Shown: positions 26,923 through 35,076 of the stretch, in pieces
Position numbering within the stretch: the first letter of the stretch is position 1
How the letters are laid out: each line of letters begins with the position of its first letter
Source of the DNA: Rhodopseudomonas sp. BR0M22
GTDB lineage: Bacteria; Pseudomonadota; Alphaproteobacteria; Rhizobiales; Xanthobacteraceae
Direction: 5' to 3'
Assembly (NCBI RefSeq): GCF_010907035.1
Contig: NZ_QUMK01000044.1
Span: 1-47,052 of the forward strand
Length of the DNA stretch: 47,052 bases
Notes under the pieces: generated by a model
The model's input: only the letters and a program-made list of their open reading frames with translations
Databases searched by the model: none
Told to the model about the DNA's origin: nothing
Program-made: the position numbers and the translations under genes

Positions 26923-27591
26923 TTACGAGGTGACGCCGACAACGCTGGAGACGGCGAGCGAGGTGTCGCCGATCTTCAGCATTGCAGTGCCCGAGGAGCT
27001 GTCGACCCCTGTGACCGTTCCGGTGACGGTGGTGTAGCCGTAGACCGAGTTGCCGGAGGAATCGGTGGCCGTGACCGCGAGCGAGTATGTGCCGCCATCG
27101 GCGAGCTGGGTGCCGGACGTCGTGGTACCGTCCCAGGTGAAGCTGTTGTTGCCGGCCGTGGTGGTGCCGCTGCCGGACCAAACAACGTTGCCGGAAGAGT
27201 CCGAAATTTCGAGCTTAACGTTCGACGCCGCCGAATTCAGCGAGTAGCCGAAGTTGATCTCCCCGTTCTCCAGGGTCGCAGAGTCCGCCTTGGCGGTGAC
27301 CGTCTGGCCGATGTAGTTCGATGAGTTCAGTGTCAGGAGACTGTTGAACGATGTCGTCAACGAGCTGAGGTTGCTGTTCAGCGTCTGCTGCTGCTCGAAA
27401 TTGGCGTAGGACGTGAGCTGCGAGATGAAGTCGTTGGTATCGGTCGGCTCCAGCGGATTCTGGTTCTGCAGCTCGGTCACGAGCAGGGTAAGAAAGTCAC
27501 TCGACGTCAGCGTCGATGAAGCGGTCGACGACAAGGTCGTGGTGGCGCTCGTGGCCGCGTAGGCGGACGACGTGGTGGCAGCGACGCTCAT
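26923..27591 (-). CDS. flgD: Flagellar hook cap/assembly protein FlgD, copy 1
   Basis: A 222-residue hook-capping protein. Key motif: FLTLLVTELQNQNPLEPTDTNDFISQLTSYANFEQQ (near residues 33-68), the FlgD N-terminal core. A FlgD Ig-like domain follows with SWTWDG-type residues (SFTWDGTTTSGTQLADGGTYSLAV). It directs polymerisation of FlgE, encoded next. A second flgD with the same core lies at 38840, so two hook systems probably exist. The 246-bp gap upstream to the 98-residue gene may hold a promoter. Confidence 0.92.
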   Translation of the reverse strand: MSVAATTSSAYAATSATTTLSSTASSTLTSSDFLTLLVTELQNQNPLEPTDTNDFISQLTSYANFEQQQTLNSNLSSLTTSFNSLLTLNSSNYIGQTVTAKADSATLENGEINFGYSLNSAASNVKLEISDSSGNVVWSGSGTTTAGNNSFTWDGTTTSGTQLADGGTYSLAVTATDSSGNSVYGYTTVTGTVTGVDSSSGTAMLKIGDTSLAVSSVVGVTS

Positions 27592-27837
27592 GGCAAGCTC
27601 CGGCGCGCACCGGCACGTTGTGCCGGATCGGCAATCAGTTGATGTCGTGGATGGTGAACCCGTTCGAAATTGAAACGGTCGGGCGCGCGTTTTCAGGCGG
27701 CTTTTCTGGTTAGCGGCCGCGAAGAAAAACCCCGCGGCGGCGACCGGCGTAACGCACGCGCCGATGCGCGCGGCGCATCACGGCGCCACGGCTTCGACCT
27801 GATCACGGTGTGGTTAGAGCGGGGTCGCCGAAGCCGA

Positions 27838-28134
27838 TCAGCTCGGATCGCGATCGTCGTCACGCGGCGGCGATGCGGCCGCCGGCGCTGCGGGATCGGT
27901 AGGGTCGCGGCGCACACGCGCCATGATCCGGTCGACCAGACCGTCGGGTGCCGTCACGGGTGGAGAGCTCATCAGCCGGCGCAACCGCTGTGCATCCGCC
28001 AGCGCGGCGCGGGCAGGTTCCGAATTGCGCAGCAGCAATTCGGCATCGCGGCGCACCTCTTCAGGCCAGCGCGACAGGTCATCGCCAAGTCGATCGAGCA
28101 GATTCTGGAAATCTGCGGCATCCATCATCTGCAT
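27838..28134 (-). CDS. Small soluble protein, possible ECF-sigma-associated factor
   Basis: A 98-residue protein with no signal peptide or membrane helix. The N-terminal motif FQNLLDRLGDDLSRWPEEVRRDAELLLRNSEPARAALADA resembles small proteins commonly found beside ECF sigma factors in alphaproteobacteria (LDRYG-DL-RWP type, from memory). The tail is Pro/Ala/Asp-rich. A sigma factor of fitting type is encoded at 31379-32035 in the same direction, separated by fliC, fliD and fliS. A role as its partner or anti-sigma factor is inference. The start could also be the ATG pair at 28128/28125. Confidence 0.6.
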   Translation of the reverse strand: MQMMDAADFQNLLDRLGDDLSRWPEEVRRDAELLLRNSEPARAALADAQRLRRLMSSPPVTAPDGLVDRIMARVRRDPTDPAAPAAASPPRDDDRDPS

Positions 28135-28228
28135 CCCATTCTGGGAGGGCTTGTGACCAGTTCAGGTCAACAGTTTGCAGAGATCTAGCATGTCGCCATT
28201 GACGGACTCTTAAGCAAGGCGGATCGCG

Positions 28229-28251
28229 AAAAAAGTTTGGCCGATGGCGGC
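28229..28251 (-). terminator. Possible weak terminator after fliS
   Basis: Read leftward, GCCG-CCAT-CGGC forms a short 4-bp hairpin (28251-28240), followed after 5 bases by six T (28234-28229). The stem is short, so termination is probably partial. It would separate fliCDS from the genes further down. Confidence 0.35.
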
Positions 28252-28252
28252 G

Positions 28253-28657
28253 TCATCGCCGCGGCAGCCCCCTCTCCGCCCCGGCCGCCACCTCCCGCCA
28301 CGCATCGCGAAGCTCGGTGAGGCTGGCGACGATCCGGTCGTAGCGCGTCTTGGCGTCGGGCCTGCCGTAGGACGTCAAGCAGGCCATAATCAGGGCGTGA
28401 TAGGTAGTGAACAGCCGCTCCGTCACCGCCGAGCCGCGGCTCAGGTCGAGGTGGTGACTCAGCCCGCGCAGGATGGTGACCGACCGCATCAGATGGGCGT
28501 GTCCCTCCTCGAAGCGCTTCTGTTCAGAAGCGATCACGGACCGGCGCAACGACAGGATCGCCCCGTCGATCAGCATGATCACGGCCTGCAGCGGGGGCAC
28601 CGTCACCGCAGCACGTTGGTACAGCTGGCTGGCGAGATGGGTGTTCGGATAAGCCAT
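28253..28657 (-). CDS. fliS: Flagellar filament export chaperone FliS
   Basis: A 134-residue helical chaperone that binds the C-terminus of flagellin in the cytoplasm and prevents early polymerisation. The family features are the early helix (LYQRAAVTVPPLQAVIMLIDGAILSLRRS), the ILRGLSHHLDLSRG block and the terminal helix with LTELRDAWREVA. It starts 2 bp after fliD. The fliC-fliD-fliS order is the classical one and supports the call. Confidence 0.9.
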   Translation of the reverse strand: MAYPNTHLASQLYQRAAVTVPPLQAVIMLIDGAILSLRRSVIASEQKRFEEGHAHLMRSVTILRGLSHHLDLSRGSAVTERLFTTYHALIMACLTSYGRPDAKTRYDRIVASLTELRDAWREVAAGAERGLPRR

Positions 28658-28659
28658 GG

Positions 28660-30354
28660 TCAGTCGTTGCTGGAGTTGAGAAGGGCTTTGAGGTAATCCA
28701 GCGTCGAGTTCGCGGATTCGATCGCCGCCTGGTATTTGGCGTAACGGAGCCGAAGGTTCTCTTCGAAAGTGGCCGCCGCCGAGTTGATGGTGTCCGCGCG
28801 TTGCTGCAGCGTGTCGTTCTGCGATTGAAGGTCGTTGATCAACGTCTGCAGGCTACCCGATGTGCTGTCGGACGCGTTCTGAGCGATCGAGGTCAGCATC
28901 GCGGCGACGCCGATGGAGGCCGTCACGGTGATGGACTCCGAGCCGGTCCCCCGGAACGTGAACGCGATTCCGGCGTAGTCGGTCCCGGCAGCGCCGATGA
29001 TCGAATTGCCGCTGATGGTGAACAGGCTGCTGTCGCCGTTGACGGACACCGAGCTCAGGGCGCCGCTGCTATCGACCTCGACATCCAGGGTGAACGAGGA
29101 CGGCGGTGACACGCTGGTGTTGACCACGCTCAGGCTGCTGGAAGACGGCGTCAATTGCGTGCTCAGAAGCGCGATCACGCCGTCGAGGTCGCTCGACAGC
29201 GTCGAGGTCAATGTCGAACTGTCCAGGGTCAGCTCGTTGCTGCTGTCGAACGCCAGGCCGAGATCAGCCAGCGACAAGCCGCCGATCGTGGTGTTCAGCG
29301 CCGCCGAGATCTGCGTCATCAGATCGCGCAGCGTGCTGTCGCCGAACAGCACCGCGTCGTCGCTGGCGGTCCCGTCGCTGCTGGTCGCCTGCTGGCCTAT
29401 GATGAATTCGCGCACCGCGTTGTAGTCGGTGACGAGCTGCTCCACGGCCGCAACGATGGTGTCGGCGTCCGGCTCGATGTCGAAACTGATGGTCGATCCG
29501 CTCGGGCTGGCTTGGAGCAGGTTGAAGGTGACGCCGTCCAGCACGTCATCGATATCGTTGGTGTCGCGACTGATCGTGATTCCGTCGAGGACGATGATCG
29601 CCGGCTGCGGCTGCTGCACCTCGTTGGCGAACGAACCGGATTCGTCGGTAACCCCCAGCGCTGTCATGATGTCGGTGCCGGAAACGGAACTAGTCTGGAT
29701 CGCGGCATTGTCGACCGAGGCGGACAGAAGCAATTCGTAGCTCGTGCTCGACACCTGGATCACCGAAGCCTGGACGTTGGTCGTCGAGCTCTGCGCGTTG
29801 ATCGCACTGGCGAGACTGGCCAGCGACATGCCCTCGGTGACGCTGATATCGACGCTGTCTCCGCCCTCCACGCCGATCGAGAATACGCCGCTGTAGCCGA
29901 GCGCGTCTGTCTTGTCGGCAACGCTGGTGCCGAGCACCTTGTGGGCGGTTGCGACCTGAGTGACAGTCAGCGTGTGGTCGCCCGTCACCGCACCATCGTC
30001 GATCGACATCGACAGCACCGAACTGGCGGAAACGTCACCGGTCGCGCTGATGGTGGCGGCGCGTGCGGCAAAGGCGCTGCCGGACATCGAATTGACGATC
30101 GAACTGGCAAGACTCTTGGTGTTTGTGGCCAGTGTCTCCAATAGACCCTGTGCCTCCTCATAGGCGGAGACCTTGGCCTCGTTGGCAGTGATCTTGGTTT
30201 CGATGCTGTCCGCCCGCGCGGTCTTGGAAGCGACGGAGGCCTCGATCAGGGTGTCCCAGTTGATGCTGGTCGAATTGCTGGTGCCGGTGGTGGTGATGGT
30301 GGCGGAGTTGGCGATCGAAGAGGCACTGCTGGTGCTGCTGCTGACGGACGTCAT
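28660..30354 (-). CDS. fliD: Flagellar filament cap protein FliD
   Basis: A 564-residue HAP2 cap. The N-terminal domain has INWDTLIEASVASKTARADSIETKITANEAKVSAYEEAQGLL, the FliD_N pattern. The FliD_C domain contains VEQLVTDYNAVREFI, LFGDSTLRDL and the SLADLGLAFDSSNELTLD segment. The C-terminal coiled coil (LQQRADTINSAAATFEENLRLRYAKYQAAIESANSTLDYLKALL) is diagnostic. It caps the growing filament. It lies between fliC, with a hairpin in the 67-bp gap, and fliS. Confidence 0.93.
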   Translation of the reverse strand: MTSVSSSTSSASSIANSATITTTGTSNSTSINWDTLIEASVASKTARADSIETKITANEAKVSAYEEAQGLLETLATNTKSLASSIVNSMSGSAFAARAATISATGDVSASSVLSMSIDDGAVTGDHTLTVTQVATAHKVLGTSVADKTDALGYSGVFSIGVEGGDSVDISVTEGMSLASLASAINAQSSTTNVQASVIQVSSTSYELLLSASVDNAAIQTSSVSGTDIMTALGVTDESGSFANEVQQPQPAIIVLDGITISRDTNDIDDVLDGVTFNLLQASPSGSTISFDIEPDADTIVAAVEQLVTDYNAVREFIIGQQATSSDGTASDDAVLFGDSTLRDLMTQISAALNTTIGGLSLADLGLAFDSSNELTLDSSTLTSTLSSDLDGVIALLSTQLTPSSSSLSVVNTSVSPPSSFTLDVEVDSSGALSSVSVNGDSSLFTISGNSIIGAAGTDYAGIAFTFRGTGSESITVTASIGVAAMLTSIAQNASDSTSGSLQTLINDLQSQNDTLQQRADTINSAAATFEENLRLRYAKYQAAIESANSTLDYLKALLNSSND

Positions 30355-30377
30355 GCGCTAAGGCTCCGCGGAAGTGG

Positions 30378-30402
30378 AGCGGACCGCGCCGGGCGGTCCG
30401 CT
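30378..30402. terminator. Perfect 10-bp intercistronic hairpin between fliC and fliD
   Basis: AGCGGACCGC (30378-30387) pairs with GCGGTCCGCT (30393-30402) around a 5-base loop. Only the + strand has a short T run after it. In the leftward fliC transcript it is therefore more likely an mRNA-stabilising or attenuating hairpin, giving more fliC than fliD message. Confidence 0.5.
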
Positions 30403-30421
30403 TTTCGTCGTGACGACGCGA

Positions 30422-31237
30422 TCAGCCGAGCAACTTGAGCAGATACTGCGGCATCTGGTTGGCCGCGGATTCCGCCGCGACCGCCGCCTGGACCTTGACC
30501 TCGGCGGAGGCCAATTTCGCCTGTTCCGACGCGATGTCGACGTCGGCGATCGCCGAGTTGGCGGCTTCGAGGTTTTCCGACTGGGTCGAAATCGAGTCCG
30601 ACGAGAAGTTGAAGCGCGATTCCAATGCGCCGATCGAGGCGCGTGCCGATGACACCGTATCGATCGCAGTGTCGAGAGCGGTCAGCGCGGTGGTCGCCCC
30701 GGCCTGGGTGGCGACACTGAGCGAATTCACACCGAGCGTCGCGGAGGTCAGGTCGCTGAGCGATACCGAGATGGTGTCGGTGGTGGAAGTGCCGACCATG
30801 ATCGAGGTGGTGGTGAAGTCGCCGTTGAGCAGGCTGGTGCCGCTGTAGCGGGTGCCGCTGGCGATGCTGTCGATCTGCGAGATCAGCTGCGAGAACTCCG
30901 ACTGGATGTAGCCACGGCTGTCGTCGGTGACGTTGCCGGACGACGCCTGCGTCGCCAGCGACTTCATGCGCGCCAGGATGTCGCTGATGTTGGAGGCGCC
31001 GCCGTCGGCAGTCTGAAGAATCGAGGTCGCCTGCGAGGCGTTGGTGGCAGCCTGCTGCAGCGTGGTGATGTCGGAGGAGATCCGGGTCGAGATCGCCAGG
31101 CCCGCGGCGTCGTCCGAGGCCTTGTTGATCCGCGAACCGCTCGACAGCTTGGCCAGCGAGCTCGACTCCTGCGCGGAGTTGACGTTGAGGAAACGCACCG
31201 CGGTGTTGGCGGCTGTGTTGGTGGAGATGACGGGCAT
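30422..31237 (-). CDS. fliC: Flagellin
   Basis: A short 271-residue flagellin made almost entirely of conserved D0/D1 helices. The N-terminal half has VRFLNVNSAQESSSLAKLSSGSRINKASDDAAGLAIS and a C-terminal half with ASIGALESRFNFSSDSISTQSENLEAANSAIADVDIA. The surface domains D2/D3 are nearly missing. The ATG at 31237 has AAGGAG 8 bp upstream. It lies 141 bp downstream of the ECF sigma gene in the same direction and leads fliD and fliS. No clear sigma-28 or sigma-54 promoter was found in front. Confidence 0.93.
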   Translation of the reverse strand: MPVISTNTAANTAVRFLNVNSAQESSSLAKLSSGSRINKASDDAAGLAISTRISSDITTLQQAATNASQATSILQTADGGASNISDILARMKSLATQASSGNVTDDSRGYIQSEFSQLISQIDSIASGTRYSGTSLLNGDFTTTSIMVGTSTTDTISVSLSDLTSATLGVNSLSVATQAGATTALTALDTAIDTVSSARASIGALESRFNFSSDSISTQSENLEAANSAIADVDIASEQAKLASAEVKVQAAVAAESAANQMPQYLLKLLG

Positions 31238-31378
31238 TGGCTCGCTCCTTCGGATGATGCGGCGGCGCCTGCCGCCTGTCTGGGACACTCCCGGACGCGG
31301 GGCGTCCCTCGTCCGCTGCGTACAACGGACGGACACCTCCCGATCAGGCGGACGAGGTCGAGGGCCGACCAGGTATGG

Positions 31379-32035
31379 TTAGCAATCGGTGAAGATGTGC
31401 CGGATGTCGCGCTCGTTCCGGCGCAGCAGATCGCGCAGTTGCTGGCGGCCTCGTTTGAGCAGCGACTCCACCGCCGACACCGTCGTCTCCATGACGTCGG
31501 CAATCTCGCGATTACTCATGTTCTCGTGGTAGGAAAGGATCACCGCAATGCGCTGCTGCTCGGGAAGTTGCTGCATCGCACGCTCAAGCAGGATCGTGAC
31601 TTCGTCGCGCTGGATCGCCGACACCGCGTCGGGTTGAGTGTCGGCCGGTTCTGGCACCGCATCGACATTGTCGGTGCGCGGCTGGCGATGCAGATCGATG
31701 CAGCGATTGGTGACGACGCGATACAGCCAGGTGGAGAACTTGGCGCGGCCATGCTCCCATTGTCCGCGCCGTGTCCAGACCTTCAGCATGGTGTCCTGCA
31801 CGACGTCTTCCGCATCGTCGCGGTTGCCGAGGATCCGCAGCGCGACGCTGAAGGCGCGATCGATGTGGCGCTCCACCAGGCGACGAAATGCGACCTCGTC
31901 GTCTTGGGCAAGTCGATCGAGCAACTCATCGTCTTCGTCGCGCGGGCGCACAGGCACGATCGACGCATCGAGCGCAGGCTCGGCCATCAACGGCGCGGCC
32001 TCGACCGGAGTACTGATATCGAGCGCATAGGCCAT
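31379..32035 (-). CDS. ECF-type RNA polymerase sigma factor
   Basis: A 218-residue sigma-70-family factor with only regions 2 and 4. Region 2 (about residues 45-115) contains RILGNRDDAEDVVQDTMLKVWTR and the region 2.4 helix STWLYRVVTNRCIDLHR. Region 4 (about 150-205) has LPEQQRIAVILSYHENMSNREIADVMETTVSAVESLLKRGRQQL. The ATG at 32035 follows GGGAG; an ATG at 32053 is less well placed. It directly precedes flagellin in the same orientation, which is unusual. It could drive the flagellar block or simply be a neighbour. Its control protein may be the 98-residue product at 27838. Confidence 0.87.
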   Translation of the reverse strand: MAYALDISTPVEAAPLMAEPALDASIVPVRPRDEDDELLDRLAQDDEVAFRRLVERHIDRAFSVALRILGNRDDAEDVVQDTMLKVWTRRGQWEHGRAKFSTWLYRVVTNRCIDLHRQPRTDNVDAVPEPADTQPDAVSAIQRDEVTILLERAMQQLPEQQRIAVILSYHENMSNREIADVMETTVSAVESLLKRGRQQLRDLLRRNERDIRHIFTDC

Positions 32036-32630
32036 TCCTATCTCCCGACCCATTGTGCCGAGCGTGTGAAGCTGTGCACGGATTCGTGGATTGATACGCG
32101 GCGGCCGGAGAAACCAGGCGGATAAATTTGCTCGATTGACCAAAGACTTAGATGGAATAATTTGCCCAGCGGGCGGCAAGTTTTGCCGAGCCAAGGTGAC
32201 GCGACCGCACGCGCGGCCCAACTCGAGCCCGCGGATTGTCGCGCAAGGATCGGATACTGCCCCACTCGTGCACCGGCCATCGAGACATCCGGCCACAGGC
32301 GGCCGGAAGCAAGTAATCTTCGTGCGCACAAGAGATGGATAAGCAAAATACTGACTCTGGCTGTGCCAAGGACTTCCGTCGAATCGATGACTTGACGCTA
32401 TCGCAGCTGCGCACAGCAAATCTTAATGAGTTTGGCCAGTTATGCGTTTCGGCGCGAGCGGGGTGGCACTGAGTGCACTCAGTGCAGACGTGGCAATGAA
32501 CTGAAATAATCGGCGACACTCGGCCTGACGTAGTACGGATCGCGTAGTATCTTGGACTTTTCCAGCGATTGAACCGCCCGGAATGGTCCGCTCGGCCGTA
32601 CAAATTCGGTCCAGACCGACAGGTACGCCG
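32036..32630. other. Divergent gap with a 20-bp palindrome
   Basis: This 595-bp region separates the leftward sigma factor gene from the rightward glycosyltransferase-like gene. It is more AT-rich near 32110-32170 and 32340-32440, as expected for promoters. I see no gene in it. A perfect 20-bp palindrome at 32466-32485 is the only strong element. Confidence 0.45.
32466..32485. repeat. Perfect 20-bp palindrome upstream of glycosyltransferase-like gene
   Basis: GCACTGAGTG is followed by its exact reverse complement CACTCAGTGC. It lies 146 bp before the ATG at 32631, a plausible operator position, and 431 bp from the sigma factor start. No T run follows on either side. Confidence 0.6.
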
Positions 32631-34055
32631 ATGATACATTTCGATCAGTTTCTGATTGCTTCCGAAGACAAGACACCGCGACTCGGTGTCGCACAGCGCC
32701 ACCGGCTGAGACAGCTAAGCGAACGCCGCAGCAAGTCGGTAATATATTGCGGAGCGGGACCTGTACCCGCCGATGCGCTCGTGATTTTGCTCGAGCCGAT
32801 CAACGCGCTACGCGCAGAGGCGCTGGTCGACGCTTTGGACGATGCCGCGACCATCGCAATTCCATGCAGCGCGAGTTCAGCGTTCGATCCGGTCAAGACG
32901 CGACTCGAGGCGCATGGCACGATCGGCGTCGATGGCGCCGATGCACCTCACCAGCTGTGGTGGGGTGGACGCAGGCCGCCCGCTGCGCCGACCGGAATCT
33001 ATCGACCCGACGGCATCGTGGTCACGACCTGCTACCTGCACGGGACACAGTCCGGCGAAGCACTGTTGCGCCTGCAGGCTGAGGCCGACCTGTTCGGGCT
33101 GAAGCCGATCGTCCAGGAGCTTCCGCAAACTCCGGTCGGCTACGTCGCATCGAAGATCGCCTTCATCATGGAGCAACTCGACCGGACGACGCGGCCTCTA
33201 CTCTGGATCGCTCCCGACGTCGCGGTGAAGCAACATCCGGTGCTGTTGCAGGCGCTGAATTTCGACGTCGCGTTTCATCGCCGCAAGGACGGCGTTGCCG
33301 ATCCTCGCGTGATGGCGTTCCGTCCCACCGAGGCCACCCGCGCACTGCTCCGGGTCTGGCAACGACTGAGCTTCGACTTTCCCGATCTGCCTGAGAGCTT
33401 CGTGTTCGATCAGGCCTGGATCCTGACCACCGCGCAGCAGCCGCTGGAGACGTCATGGCTGCCCGGAAGCTATTGCGAGGCAGATTCGACGATTCGTAGT
33501 GCCACCTTCCGGGTGCCTCCACCGGTGTTCGACATCGACACCGCCCTCTGCTCAGGGAGCTATCCGCGCATCGCCCGCCGGTTCGGCCGGCCACATGCGC
33601 CGGAGCCGGCGTTGATCATCAAGGGCAGGAATCCACAGAGGCATCCCGTCATGGTGGTGATCACCGGGCATCGCGATGCAGCGCCAGGCAAAGTCAGCAC
33701 CGCGTTTCAAGCGATCGCATCGGCATTCGCCGCTGATTGTGGAGGGTTCGCGCAACTCGAACTGGTGCTGTGCGAGGAGACAGCCGAGATGAGGCAGTTG
33801 ATGGCAAACTACGATGATGGCTGGGTGGTGCCGGCGGCGGCGGACGGACACTTCCCCCCGGACACCTTCGTCCGGCTCGGCCGACGTGCGGCGCTGGCAG
33901 ACGCCGCCGGTTCGCTCGACATCGCAGCGCCCAGCCCGGTCACCAATATCGTCAGCGCAGCGATGAGCGCCCAGGCAAGGTGGAGCCAGCACGGACTGGG
34001 CCCATTCATCCGCCGCCCGCACCATGCGACGATCCACCGATCCTCAGGCACGTAG
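32631..34055 (+). CDS. Glycosyltransferase-like protein of unknown function
   Basis: A 474-residue soluble protein with no signal peptide. A central part (about residues 130-310) resembles nucleotide-diphospho-sugar transferases: VTTCYLHGTQSGEALLRLQAEADLFGL, then PLLWIAPDVAVKQHPVLLQALNFDVAFHRR, where a DxD-type motif would be expected but reads APDV. FVFDQAWILTTAQQPLETSWLP resembles the conserved 'DQ' acceptor region. The ATG at 32631 is the first in frame with a weak upstream AGG. It stands alone beside the flagellar block. Flagellin or surface glycan modification is possible but unproven, and the missing canonical DxD weakens the enzyme call. Confidence 0.55.
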   Translation: MIHFDQFLIASEDKTPRLGVAQRHRLRQLSERRSKSVIYCGAGPVPADALVILLEPINALRAEALVDALDDAATIAIPCSASSAFDPVKTRLEAHGTIGVDGADAPHQLWWGGRRPPAAPTGIYRPDGIVVTTCYLHGTQSGEALLRLQAEADLFGLKPIVQELPQTPVGYVASKIAFIMEQLDRTTRPLLWIAPDVAVKQHPVLLQALNFDVAFHRRKDGVADPRVMAFRPTEATRALLRVWQRLSFDFPDLPESFVFDQAWILTTAQQPLETSWLPGSYCEADSTIRSATFRVPPPVFDIDTALCSGSYPRIARRFGRPHAPEPALIIKGRNPQRHPVMVVITGHRDAAPGKVSTAFQAIASAFAADCGGFAQLELVLCEETAEMRQLMANYDDGWVVPAAADGHFPPDTFVRLGRRAALADAAGSLDIAAPSPVTNIVSAAMSAQARWSQHGLGPFIRRPHHATIHRSSGT

Positions 34056-34198
34056 CCGAGCCTGAGCCGAAGCGGCATGCGCGGGGAGGCTCAGCGCAGC
34101 TGGGAGGAGTTGCTGGACCACGGTCAGCCGGGCCGGACGCCTCCTGCCGGGTCGCCCGGCTTCGCGCCCGCAGCGCAGCGCGAAGCGACGCCGTGCGC

Positions 34199-34395
34199 GT
34201 GCATGACGAGATCGACGTCGATCTGCCTCGCCGCCGGCCCTGCACGCCCTGCTTCAGGCAGCCGACCACGACGGACCGATGATGTTCGCGCGGATCGGCG
34301 TGACCCAGATGCTGCGCCGGCATCATCCGGAGCCGCCTCGTCCGCTGCGCGAGGACAAGCCGTGGGGCCGGCGCCGTCTCAAGCGCGACGAGTAG
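34199..34395 (+). pseudogene. Frameshifted small gene remnant
   Basis: One frame reads VHDEIDVDLPRR from 34199. The frame one base earlier then continues ALHALLQAADHDGPMMFARIGV and ends WGRRRLKRDE at the TAG at 34393-34395. The tail resembles a small uncharacterised protein family I associate with Bradyrhizobiaceae (MMFARIGV...WGKRKLKRD type, from memory). The upstream part in the tail's own frame is stopped by TGA at 34204. Either a frameshift has broken the gene, or translation starts internally at the ATG pair at 34285. Confidence 0.4.
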
Positions 34396-34443
34396 GCCGG
34401 TAGACTCGGTGCGGATTCCGTGGTGCGGAGCGTGGTGCAAACG

Positions 34444-34467
34444 AAAAAGCGGCCCGTTTCAGGCCGC
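34444..34467 (-). terminator. Intrinsic terminator of the tRNA-Met transcript
   Basis: Read leftward, GCGGCC (34467-34462), a 7-base loop and GGCCGC (34454-34449) form a 6-bp stem followed at once by TTTTT (34448-34444). It lies 33 bp past the tRNA 3' end. Confidence 0.8.
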
Positions 34468-34499
34468 CGTTACCGTCATCTAAGTCGTTGATTTTGATT

Positions 34500-34576
34500 T
34501 GGTAGCGGGAGAGGGACTTGAACCCCCGACCCCAGGATTATGATTCCCGTGCTCTAACCAGCTGAGCTACCCCGCC
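34500..34576 (-). tRNA. tRNA-Met (anticodon CAT), elongator type
   Basis: A 77-nt cloverleaf read leftward from 34576. The 5' acceptor strand GGCGGGG pairs with the 3' strand TCCCGCT (G-T wobbles at both ends). The D-arm is GCTC-AGCTGGTTA-GAGC and the anticodon stem is CGGGA/TCCTG around loop ATCATAA with CAT. The T-arm loop is TTCAAGT. The CCA end is encoded (34502-34500). The first base pair is G-T rather than the C1-A72 mismatch of the initiator, and it lacks the initiator's three G-C pairs at the anticodon stem base, so it is the elongator. Confidence 0.95.
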
Positions 34577-34626
34577 ACGGTGGTTCGTCGTCGGCCTTGC
34601 GAACGAAGGCGATGCGAACGCGCGGC

Positions 34627-34655
34627 ATATAAGGAGGCGCGGCTTGCCGTGTCAA
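34627..34655 (-). promoter_or_regulatory. Sigma-70 promoter of tRNA-Met
   Basis: Read leftward: TTGACA (34655-34650), a 17-bp spacer, then TTATAT (34632-34627). Transcription would start near 34620, about 44 bp before the tRNA 5' end. Confidence 0.75.
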
Positions 34656-34692
34656 GCAATGCCGGGCCGGGCGGGAAAACTACGGCATCCGA

Positions 34693-35031
34693 CTATTTGG
34701 GGCGCACCGTCGGATCGCCCCCCGGCGTGCCGGGCGGTGGAATCACCCGCATGGTGCCGACGTCCGGCGCCGGTGCGCGCATCTCCGGGTCGATGCCGCT
34801 CGGCGGGCACAGCACGCCGTCGGTTTTCGCCAGCTTCTCGCCGAGCGGCTGTGTCTGCCCGGTGGTCGCGCCAGGAGCGGTGGTGCCCGGCGGATTGGCG
34901 GTTCCCGGATGCGGGGTGCATGCGGTTGCGGCCGGCGGTGCGCCGACCGACGGTCTTGGCGGCACCTGCGCCGCAGCGGGTGCAATCGCCAGAACCAAAC
35001 AGCCGATCGCGATGGTCAGTCTCGATGTCAT
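34693..35031 (-). CDS. Small Pro-rich secreted protein of unknown function
   Basis: A 112-residue protein with a signal peptide (MTSRLTIAIGCLVLAIAPAAA, cleavage before QVPPRP). The mature part is dominated by Pro, Ala, Gly and Thr and is probably disordered. It has two Cys (TACTPHPG and VLCPPSG) and a conserved-looking end DVGTMRVIPPPGTPGGDPTVRPK. I do not recognise a family, though similar short Pro-rich periplasmic proteins are frequent in Bradyrhizobiaceae. It lies 45 bp downstream of the methyltransferase gene in the same direction. Confidence 0.65.
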   Translation of the reverse strand: MTSRLTIAIGCLVLAIAPAAAQVPPRPSVGAPPAATACTPHPGTANPPGTTAPGATTGQTQPLGEKLAKTDGVLCPPSGIDPEMRAPAPDVGTMRVIPPPGTPGGDPTVRPK

Positions 35032-35076
35032 GCCCGGACAACGTGCCGGGCGGCGCCGCGTTCCGGCGGCGAGCGG

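Noticed and set aside
34006-34440. Open frames on both strands between the glycosyltransferase-like gene and the tRNA as intact genes
   Set aside because: Composition is unlike protein; only the short MMFARIGV tail looks genuine, and it is treated as a broken gene.
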